Positions 34,454-41,424 of a stretch of DNA of 64,000 nt are shown piece by piece. The translations under genes and the position numbers were made by a program. This DNA is from Kocuria flava (GTDB taxonomy: Bacteria; Actinomycetota; Actinomycetes; Actinomycetales; Micrococcaceae): the NCBI RefSeq assembly GCF_001482365.1, contig NZ_CP013254.1:868001-932000 (forward strand), written 5' to 3'. Each line of letters begins with the position of its first letter. Within the stretch, counting starts at the first letter, position 1. The notes under the pieces are model-generated. The model was not told where the DNA came from. It searched no databases and was given only the letters and a program-made list of their open reading frames with translations.

Positions 34454-35002
34454 TCAGGAGCGGCGCCGGTGGTGGAGGATCAGCAGCCGCGCGTAGCCGT
34501 CCGTGAGCCGGTCGACGAGCCCGGCCCGCGTGCACACGTCCTCGGCGATCCGGCGCACCACGTGCAGGGAGGTCCCGTCGAACTGCACGCTCGGGGGCAG
34601 CTCGAGCGGGCCGCCGGGCGGCTCCACGCGCAGCCGCCACGCGTCCAGGTCCGACGGCGGGGCGGGGCCCCCGGCCGGGGAGCGCGTCCACAGCCGCCCG
34701 TCCGTGCCGACGACGACGCCGCGCACCACGTGCCACCCCCGGCCCTCGACGACCCCGGACAGGGCCCGGCCGACCAGGGGCCAGGACCGGGCGCCGTGGG
34801 GGACGTGGACGAGCTTCGCGGGCGCGAGCCCCTCCGCGCGCAGCAGCTCGCTCGCCTCGACCCCGACCGCGCGCACCTCCGCCAGGGCGCGCTCCAGGCG
34901 CTCCTCGTAGGCCGCCCGCTCGCGCGGCTCCCGGCGGCTGGGCCGGTGGGGGTGGGCCGCCGTGGTGGCGACCCGGCAGCGTCGTTCGTGCTCGATGCTC
35001 AT
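34454..35002 (-). CDS. Unknown conserved protein (intact paralogue of the 29836 gene)
   Basis: This 182-residue protein starts at ATG 35002, matching the paralogue's MSIE start; an upstream ATG at 35026 is possible. Conserved blocks shared with the copy at 29836 are VGVEASELLR, LVGRALSGV, HVVRGVVVGTDGRLW, FDGTSLHVVRRI and DGYARLLILHHRRRS. There is no signal peptide and no membrane segment. I do not recognise the family. The alternating beta-like blocks and conserved Trp and Gly suggest a compact domain. The ~65% similar copy 4.5 kb away points to a local duplication. Confidence 0.72.
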   Translation of the reverse strand: MSIEHERRCRVATTAAHPHRPSRREPRERAAYEERLERALAEVRAVGVEASELLRAEGLAPAKLVHVPHGARSWPLVGRALSGVVEGRGWHVVRGVVVGTDGRLWTRSPAGGPAPPSDLDAWRLRVEPPGGPLELPPSVQFDGTSLHVVRRIAEDVCTRAGLVDRLTDGYARLLILHHRRRS

Positions 35003-35039
35003 GCCCGTCCTCGTCTCGACGGGCACGAGTCTATGTGGT

Positions 35040-35663
35040 TCAGCTCACGCGCACGGCCGACCCGGCCGGGCTCCGGCGCTCCGGCGCCGGGACGGGCTCG
35101 GCCGTGAAGGTCTCCCACAGCCACCGGGCGATCCGGGCGGTCTCGGCGCGCAGCTCCCCGGTGCTCATCGGCCCGAAGGTGGTGGCGGTGTCCGAGCCGG
35201 CCACCGCCGCGGCGGCGGCGGTGTTGGCCCGGGCGTAGAAGGCCTGCGCGTCCGCCAGGAACTCCGCCCACTCCCGGGCGCGGCCGAGCGCGGGGCACAG
35301 GCCGGGCCACATGCCGGAGGCCTTGAACGCCTCCCGCGGGATCCGGTCCAGCACCGCCCGCCGCGGGTCGCGCCCGGTCTCGGCCGCCCGGGCGGCCTCC
35401 CGGCTGACGAACCCGGCGACCGTTGCCGCGCAGCGGTCCCCGGCCGCGCCGTCCATCCCGTGCCGGTAGAGCACCGCCCGCACCTGCCAGTGCACCCAGG
35501 CGCCGGCGGCGCGGTGGCCGGTGACCTCCGCCCAGGTCTCCACCGCGGCGTCGGTGGCCAGGCTGAAGGCCCGGCGCAGCCCGGCACCGACCGGTGTGGG
35601 GGGCGGTCCCGCCCCGAGCGGGTCGTGGGTCAGGAGAGCAGGGTCGTGCAGGGAAGTGTCCAT
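35040..35663 (-). CDS. Unknown helical protein
   Basis: This 207-residue protein starts at ATG 35663. It is Ala/Arg-rich and probably all-helical, with segments such as RRAFSLATDAAVETWAEVTG, WVHWQVRAVLYRHGMDG and ARIARWLWETFTAE. There are no membrane segments and no named motif. It lies 38 bp upstream of the unknown gene at 35002 on the same strand, so the two may be co-transcribed. Codon bias fits the chromosome. Confidence 0.6.
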   Translation of the reverse strand: MDTSLHDPALLTHDPLGAGPPPTPVGAGLRRAFSLATDAAVETWAEVTGHRAAGAWVHWQVRAVLYRHGMDGAAGDRCAATVAGFVSREAARAAETGRDPRRAVLDRIPREAFKASGMWPGLCPALGRAREWAEFLADAQAFYARANTAAAAAVAGSDTATTFGPMSTGELRAETARIARWLWETFTAEPVPAPERRSPAGSAVRVS

Positions 35664-35827
35664 GGTCGGCGTTCCGATCCTCGCAGGGCGGGCACCCGGT
35701 GGCCGACCCCCTCGTTTGCGTCGGCGAACTCCTGGGCGCTGAAGCTCCAGTATGGCCAGGAAGCCCTCCGGCGACCAGTTCCCAGTGTGGCCCACAGCCA
35801 CCGCACCGCCGGGTGCGGACGATCCGG

Positions 35828-36955
35828 TCAGGATCCGGCGGCGATCTCCCGGGCCACCCGCCGGGCGATCTTCCCGACGTAGCCGGTCAGGCCCGGGCGG
35901 TGGACGTAGCCGACGAACCGCAGGCCCGGAGCGAGCTCGCGGCCGGCGCCGTCGCGCGGCATCCCGTGCTCGTCCAGCACGCCGAGCCCGCCGACGAGCT
36001 CCTCCAGGCCGGTCCGGTACCCGGTGGCGGCGATGACGGCGTCGGCGGGCTCGCGCCGGCCGCCGGCCAGGACCACGTCGGCGCCGTCGAGCCCCACCAC
36101 GGCGGGGACGCACTCGATCGCCCCAGCCCGGATCTCGTCGAGGACCACCTGGTCGACGACCGCGGGGGTGACCCCGCGGGCCCTGATCGCGGCCATCGCC
36201 CCCTCCGTGGGGCGGGGCAGGCCGTAGGCGCTGAGGTCCCCCACCGTCCGGCGCTGGAGGGCGAACAGCAGCCGGTCCACGAGCGGGTCGGGCAGGCGCA
36301 GCAGCAGCGGGACGGGCAGGTCGCCGGGCACGCCGTGCAGCTCGCGCAGCAGGATGTTGGGCGGGGTGCGCACGGCCAGCAGCACCCGCGCGGCGCCGCC
36401 GGCGACGAGCTGGTGGGCGATCTCCATCCCGCTGGTGCCCGCGCCGGCGACGACCACGGTCCGGCCGGCGAAGGGTGCGGGGCTGCGGTAGGCCGAGGAG
36501 TGCAGGACCTCGCCGCGGAACGTGCTGCCGACCGCCCAGGAGGGCAGCTTCGGCCGGTTGAGGGCGCCGGTGGCGACGACCACGTGCCGGGCGGGCCGGT
36601 CGCCCGCCGAGGTGCTGACGCGCCAGCCTCCGTCGTCGTCGGGGCGCACCCGGGCGACCTCCACGCCGGTCTCGACCGGCACGCCGTGGTCGGCGGCGTA
36701 GCGCTGCAGGTAGGCGACGTACTGGTCGCGGGTCGGGAACTGGCCGTACGCGCGCGGGAAGGGCGCGCCGGGCAGCGCGGAGCGGCGGCGGGAGGTGTTG
36801 AACCGCAGCGCGTCGTAGCGGCCCGTCCACGCGGCACCGGGCCGGTCGCCGCGCTCGAGCACGGTGACCGGCACGGCGCGGGCCAGCAGCTCCGCGGCGG
36901 TGGCCAGGCCCGCCGGGCCGGCACCGAGGACGAGGACGGGGGGAGCGGTGCCCAC
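35828..36955 (-). CDS. FMO-like flavin monooxygenase
   Basis: This 375-residue flavoprotein starts at GTG 36955 behind AAGGAGG. The FAD-binding fingerprint GAGPAGLATAAEL is at about residues 11-23, and a second nucleotide-binding motif GAGTSGMEIAHQL near residue 160 should bind NADPH. The late ATGYRTGLEEL segment is typical of flavin monooxygenases and related oxidoreductases. It lies 33 bp downstream of the berberine-bridge-like oxidoreductase gene on the same strand, so the two likely form an operon. The substrate is not known; a role in modifying a small metabolite with the neighbouring enzyme is inference. Confidence 0.85.
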   Translation of the reverse strand: MGTAPPVLVLGAGPAGLATAAELLARAVPVTVLERGDRPGAAWTGRYDALRFNTSRRRSALPGAPFPRAYGQFPTRDQYVAYLQRYAADHGVPVETGVEVARVRPDDDGGWRVSTSAGDRPARHVVVATGALNRPKLPSWAVGSTFRGEVLHSSAYRSPAPFAGRTVVVAGAGTSGMEIAHQLVAGGAARVLLAVRTPPNILLRELHGVPGDLPVPLLLRLPDPLVDRLLFALQRRTVGDLSAYGLPRPTEGAMAAIRARGVTPAVVDQVVLDEIRAGAIECVPAVVGLDGADVVLAGGRREPADAVIAATGYRTGLEELVGGLGVLDEHGMPRDGAGRELAPGLRFVGYVHRPGLTGYVGKIARRVAREIAAGS

Positions 36956-36988
36956 GGGGGCCTCCTTCCGGCCGGCCTGCGCGGCGGC

Positions 36989-38383
36989 TCAGCGGATGTT
37001 CTGGTTGACGTGGAAGAGGTTGCCGGGATCGTAGCGGCGCTTGACCTCGAGCAGCCGGTCGTAGTTCTCCCGGTAGCCGGCGCGCACCCGGTCCTGGCCC
37101 TCCACCATCATCATGTTCACGTAGGCGCCGCCGAGCGAGTGCGGGTGGATGGCCTGCCAGTACCGCCCGGACCAGTCCCGCAGCTCCTCGGCCCGGGCGG
37201 GGTCGTGGTCCACGGCGGCGATGACCATGGCCCAGGTGGCGTCGCGGTAGCTGAACGCCGTGTCCGTGCGGCCGGGGCGGTGGGCGGCGCCGTCGACCGG
37301 GTACAGGTGCATGGTCGACTGCACCGTCGGCAGCGTCGCCCCGTGCCGGGCGTGCAGCTCCACCGCCTCGTCGGGGATCTCCCCGATGAAGTCGGCCCGC
37401 CAGTACCACTGGTCGCCCGGCGGCAGGAGGGCGTCGAAGGCGGTCTGCAGCGCGGGGAACGGCATCGGCTGCACGCCGTCCAGGGCCGGTCCCAGTGCCC
37501 GCGCCGGGGCGAGGGCCGCGTCGGCCTCCTCCGCGGGGCCCGTCCAGCACCACACCACCCCGCACACCCGCTGCCGGTGCAGCTCCTCGGGGAACGGCGG
37601 GACGGGCGGGACGATGTGGAAGGCGAAGAACCCGTTGAGGTCCTCCGGGGCGGTGGGCAGGAAGTCGCGGTACCAGCGCAGCAGCTCCGCGGCCCGTTCG
37701 ACCGGCCAGAGCATGGGCCCGCCCACGACCGTGTCGACCGGGTGCAGCCGGAAGGTGAACGCGGTGACCACCCCGAAGTTGCCCCCGCCGCCGCGCAGCG
37801 CCCAGAACAGGTCGGGGTGGTGCTCGGCGTCGGCCGTCACGAGCCTGCCGTCGGCGAGCACGACGTCGGCGGCCAGCAGGTTGTCGACCGTCAGCCCGTG
37901 CCTGCGGGTCAGATAGCCTATCCCGCCGCCCAGGGCCAGCCCGCCGACCCCGGTCGTGGAGACGATCCCGGACGGGCAGGCCAGGCCGAAGGCGTGCGTG
38001 GCGTGGTCGACCTCGCCCCAGCGCGCCCCGCCCTCCACGACGGCGCGGGCGCCGGCGGGGTCCACCCTGATGCCGTTCATGGGGGAGAGGTCCAGCACGA
38101 TCCCGCCCTCGCAGGTGCCCAGCCCGGCGCCGCTGTGCCCGCCCCCGCGCACGGCCAGGTCCAGCCCGGTCTCCCGGGCGGTGGTGACCCCGGCGACGAC
38201 GTCGGCCACGTCCTTGCACTGCAGGACCAGCGCCGGGTGCTTGTCGATCATCGCGTTGTACACGGCGCGCGCGGCGTCGTAGCCGGGCTCGCCCGGCAGG
38301 AACACCGGGCCGCGCATCCGGCTCCGCAGCCGCTCCAGCGCCTCGGGCGTCAGCGCGCCGGCCGTGGTGGCTCGTTCCGCCAT
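36989..38383 (-). CDS. FAD-linked oxidoreductase, berberine-bridge-enzyme-like
   Basis: This 464-residue protein has a PCMH-type FAD domain with RGGGHSGAG near residue 79, whose His is the usual covalent flavin attachment site, and GVGGLALGGGIGYL. The C-terminal BBE tail ends DPGNLFHVNQNIR. A Cys in LACPSG is not at the position of the second flavin link in bicovalent enzymes. The ATG follows GGAGGAGG. It is divergent from the BTAD regulator across 97 bp, which is a common arrangement for a regulated enzyme operon. It probably oxidises an alcohol, sugar or alkaloid-like metabolite, but the substrate is not predictable. Confidence 0.87.
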   Translation of the reverse strand: MAERATTAGALTPEALERLRSRMRGPVFLPGEPGYDAARAVYNAMIDKHPALVLQCKDVADVVAGVTTARETGLDLAVRGGGHSGAGLGTCEGGIVLDLSPMNGIRVDPAGARAVVEGGARWGEVDHATHAFGLACPSGIVSTTGVGGLALGGGIGYLTRRHGLTVDNLLAADVVLADGRLVTADAEHHPDLFWALRGGGGNFGVVTAFTFRLHPVDTVVGGPMLWPVERAAELLRWYRDFLPTAPEDLNGFFAFHIVPPVPPFPEELHRQRVCGVVWCWTGPAEEADAALAPARALGPALDGVQPMPFPALQTAFDALLPPGDQWYWRADFIGEIPDEAVELHARHGATLPTVQSTMHLYPVDGAAHRPGRTDTAFSYRDATWAMVIAAVDHDPARAEELRDWSGRYWQAIHPHSLGGAYVNMMMVEGQDRVRAGYRENYDRLLEVKRRYDPGNLFHVNQNIR

Positions 38384-38403
38384 GACGGCACCTCCTCCGT
38401 GCT

Positions 38404-38451
38404 CGTGGGCCTGTGCCCACGGTGCGCGCCGGGGCTTTCACGGGCCTTTCA
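38404..38451. promoter_or_regulatory. Operator region: 7-bp palindrome plus SARP-style 11-bp direct repeats
   Basis: CGTGGGC-CTGT-GCCCACG (38404-38421) is a perfect inverted repeat. Just right of it CTTTCA occurs at 38435-38440 and 38446-38451, an 11-bp period. Regulators with a BTAD domain (AfsR/SARP type) typically bind direct repeats with an 11-bp period. Both elements lie between the oxidoreductase operon and the BTAD regulator gene. A possible -10, GACAAT, is at 38469-38474. Confidence 0.52.
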
Positions 38452-38480
38452 TCCCGCGGTCAGTGGCGGACAATGGGGAC

Positions 38481-41381
38481 ATGGGACAGGACCCCGTGGA
38501 GATCGGCGTCCTGGGGACGCTCGAGGTCCGGCGCGCCGGAGCACCGGTCGCGCTGCCCGGCGCGCGGCCGCGCACGGCCCTCGCCGCGCTCGTCGTCCAC
38601 GCCCCGCACCCGGTCTCCGTGGACGCCCTCGTCGAGGCCGTGTGGGGCGACGACGGACCGGCCCGCCCCCGCGGGGCGCTGCACACCGTCGTCTCGCGGC
38701 TGCGCGCGGTCCTGGGCGGGGAGGCCGTGCGGGCCGGTCCCGCGGGCTACCGGCTGGCGCTGCCGCCCGGGGCGGTCGACGCCGGCCGGTTCGAGGCCCT
38801 GCGCTCCCGGGCCGCCGGGATGCCGGCGCCGCAGGCGGCCGGGGTCCTCGACGAGGCGCTGGCGCTGTGGCGCGGGCCCGCCTACGCCGAGTTCGCCGAC
38901 CACGGTTTCGCCGCCCCCGAGGCCGCGCGCCTGGAGGAGCTGCGCCTGCGGACCGTGGAGGACCGGGCGGTGCTGGCGCTGGGCACCGGGGCGGTCGACG
39001 ACGCGGTGGCCGCCCTCGAGGACCTCGTGATCCGGGAGCCGCTGCGGGAGCGCGCCCACGGGCTGCTCATGACCGCCCTCTACCGCGCCGGGCGGGCGGC
39101 CGAGGCGCTCGAGCGCTACGCCGCGCTGCGCCGGAGCCTCGCCGGCGAGCTGGGCCTGGACCCCACCCCGGCCCTGCAGGACCTGCAGCGGCGGATCCTC
39201 GGCCACGACCTGCTGCCCGGCCCGCCGGTCGCCCCGGCGGCCGTGCGGGGACCGGCGCCCGCCTGGCCGCCGGCCGCCGGCGCCTTCGTCGGGCGGGAGG
39301 AGGAGACCGCGCAGCTGCTGCGGGCCGTGGCCGCCCACCGCCTCGTGTGCGTCACCGGCCCCGGCGGGGTCGGCAAGTCCCGGCTCGTCGCCGAGGCCCT
39401 GCCCGGGCTCTGCCGGCGGCTGGCCCGCCCGGCGGTGGTGGTCGAGCTCGAGGACGCCGCAGCCGCCCGGGTCGAGGCCCGGGTCGCCGCCGCCCTGGGC
39501 CTGGGCGCCACCGGGCGGCTGCGGGAGGCCGTGCTCGAGTACCTCGCGGCGTCCTCCCTCCTGCTGGTCCTCGACGGTGGTGACCGCGTCCTCGGCGCGC
39601 TGCGTGACCTCGTGGACGCCGTGCAGCGGACGGCCCCGCGGGTGCACGTCGTGGTGACCGCCCGGCACCGGCTCGAGCGCCCGGACGAGCAGGTCCTCCC
39701 GCTGGCCCCGCTGCCGCTGCCGGATCCGGAGGACACGCCGGAGCGGGCCGCCCGGACCGGTGCCGTGCGGCTGTTCCTCGACCGGCTGGGCCGGGCCCGG
39801 CCCGGCGCCGGGCCGGACGCGCCGGCGGACGTCGTCGAGCTGTGCCGCCGGCTGGACGGGGTGCCGCTGGCCCTCGAGCTGGCCGCCACGCAGGCCGCGG
39901 CGCTCGGGGTCCGGGCCGTGCTCGAGGGCCTCGGGGCGGGGCTGGAGCTCGAGGACGGTGCGCACGGGCCCCTGCGCACCGTCGTCACCCGCTCCTACGA
40001 CCTGCTCGCCCCGCCCGACCGGGCCCTGCTCGGCCGGCTCGCGATGTTCACCGGGACGTTCGACCTCGGCGCCGCCGAGCAGGTCGCCCCGGGGACTCCC
40101 GCCGCCGCGGGCCTCGCCCGGCTCGTACGGGCCTCCCTGGTCCTTCCCGTGGTGGACGGCGCCGCGACGCGCTACCGGCTGCTCGGCGTCGTCCGCGCCT
40201 TCGCGGCCGAGCGCGCGGACGCGGGCGCCCCGGAGGCCCACCGGCGGTGGGCGGCCGACCACGCGCAGCGGTGCGCCCGCGCGGCGATCGGACCGGACTG
40301 CGGTGCCGCCCTGGGCGGGCTCGAGCGCACCCGGGCGGACCTCGCCGCCGCCGTCGCCGGTGCCCTCGCGGCCGGCCGTCTCGAACCGGCGGCCCGCACC
40401 GTCGGCGCCCTCGGGCTGTGCGTGCACTGGGTCCCCGGCCCCGTCCTGTCCGACCTCGCGCTGCAGGTCGGCGAGCACCCCCGTCTCGGGAGCACCGGGG
40501 CGGGCGCACTGGCGCTCGGGGCCGCGGCCCTCGCCGCGGACGAGCGCGGTGAGCCCGGCCGGGCGCGCCGGCTCGGGTCCCGGGCCCTCCGGGCGGCCCG
40601 CACCCCGGCCGAGCGGTACCTGGCGCGGGCCGCGCTGGGCATCGCCGCCATGTACGCCGGGGACCGGGACGAGGCGGCGCGGCACTGGCGGGACGTCCTG
40701 ACGATCGCCGGCCTGCCGGAGGCCTACCGGGTCGACGCGCACGCGGTCCTGGCCCTGGCCCACGCGACGGCCGGCGCGGCCGCTCCGGCCGAGGAGCACG
40801 CGGCCGCCGCCCGCCGGGCCGCCGAGCGCAGCGGCGCGGCGTCCCGGGAGGCGTTCGCCCTCTACGCGAGCGGTGAGGCGCTGCTGCCCGCCGACCCGGA
40901 GGCCGCGGTGGAGGTCCTGCGGGAGGCGGCGCGGATCGCCGAGGGCGTCGGCGCCGCGCAGGTCTCCGCGGTCTCCTCGGTGGCGCTGCTCTCCGCGCTG
41001 ACCCGGACCGGGCGCGGGGCGGAGGCCCTCGACCTCGCGCGCACCCTCCTGGAGGTCCAGCGCCGCGGCGGCCACTGGCCGCAGCTGTGGACCACGCTGC
41101 GGATCCTGGCCGAGCTGTTCGCCGCGGGCGGGTGCCCGGAGGTCGCCGCCCTGATCCTCGGCGCGGCCGAGGTGGCCGGGTCGGCGCCCGGCCTCGGCGG
41201 CGCCGACGTCGAGCGCTACCGGGCCCTGCAGGCCGGCCTGCGGGCGGAGCTCGGCCCCGAGCGGACCCACCGGATCGCCGTCCTCGCCCGGCTGCTCCCG
41301 CGCGCGGAGGTCCTCGACCGGGCCCGGGACACCGCCGAGGCGCTCGGGGCGCGGCGGTCCCCGTCCTTCCCGGGCCGGTAG
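38481..41381 (+). CDS. AfsR-like regulator: wHTH + BTAD + NB-ARC ATPase + TPR
   Basis: This ~966-residue protein starts at ATG 38481, after which the OmpR-type winged helix of SARP regulators begins (VEIGVLGTLEVRRAG). The BTAD domain follows to about residue 245 (ALYRAGRAAEALERYAALRR, ELGLDPTPALQDLQRRIL). An NB-ARC-like ATPase has P-loop GPGGVGKSRLV near residue 293 and LCRRLDGVPLALELAA near residue 455. The rest is helical and TPR-like. Such regulators activate nearby genes, often for secondary metabolism, in response to a nucleotide-controlled switch. The divergent flavoenzyme operon is the obvious target. The annotated start could be slightly upstream. Confidence 0.87.
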   Translation: MGQDPVEIGVLGTLEVRRAGAPVALPGARPRTALAALVVHAPHPVSVDALVEAVWGDDGPARPRGALHTVVSRLRAVLGGEAVRAGPAGYRLALPPGAVDAGRFEALRSRAAGMPAPQAAGVLDEALALWRGPAYAEFADHGFAAPEAARLEELRLRTVEDRAVLALGTGAVDDAVAALEDLVIREPLRERAHGLLMTALYRAGRAAEALERYAALRRSLAGELGLDPTPALQDLQRRILGHDLLPGPPVAPAAVRGPAPAWPPAAGAFVGREEETAQLLRAVAAHRLVCVTGPGGVGKSRLVAEALPGLCRRLARPAVVVELEDAAAARVEARVAAALGLGATGRLREAVLEYLAASSLLLVLDGGDRVLGALRDLVDAVQRTAPRVHVVVTARHRLERPDEQVLPLAPLPLPDPEDTPERAARTGAVRLFLDRLGRARPGAGPDAPADVVELCRRLDGVPLALELAATQAAALGVRAVLEGLGAGLELEDGAHGPLRTVVTRSYDLLAPPDRALLGRLAMFTGTFDLGAAEQVAPGTPAAAGLARLVRASLVLPVVDGAATRYRLLGVVRAFAAERADAGAPEAHRRWAADHAQRCARAAIGPDCGAALGGLERTRADLAAAVAGALAAGRLEPAARTVGALGLCVHWVPGPVLSDLALQVGEHPRLGSTGAGALALGAAALAADERGEPGRARRLGSRALRAARTPAERYLARAALGIAAMYAGDRDEAARHWRDVLTIAGLPEAYRVDAHAVLALAHATAGAAAPAEEHAAAARRAAERSGAASREAFALYASGEALLPADPEAAVEVLREAARIAEGVGAAQVSAVSSVALLSALTRTGRGAEALDLARTLLEVQRRGGHWPQLWTTLRILAELFAAGGCPEVAALILGAAEVAGSAPGLGGADVERYRALQAGLRAELGPERTHRIAVLARLLPRAEVLDRARDTAEALGARRSPSFPGR

Positions 41382-41390
41382 GACGTGCTC

Positions 41391-41419
41391 CCGCCGTGCG
41401 GGGAGCCCCCGCACGGCGG
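41391..41419. terminator. Strong bidirectional terminator hairpin
   Basis: A perfect 13-bp stem (CCGCCGTGCGGGG / CCCCGCACGGCGG) with a 3-base loop sits between the convergent regulator gene (stop 41381) and the YhaN-like gene (stop 41425). It would end transcripts from both sides, although no T-run follows. Confidence 0.7.
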
Positions 41420-41424
41420 CGGGC

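Noticed and set aside
36989..38383. Bicovalent flavin attachment in the BBE-like enzyme
   Set aside because: The only candidate Cys (LACPSG) is offset by about three residues from the position of the second flavin link, so only the His link is supported.
35594..39583. 1329-codon open frame on the plus strand
   Set aside because: Runs antisense to two clear flavoprotein genes and out of frame with the regulator; composition is shadow-like.
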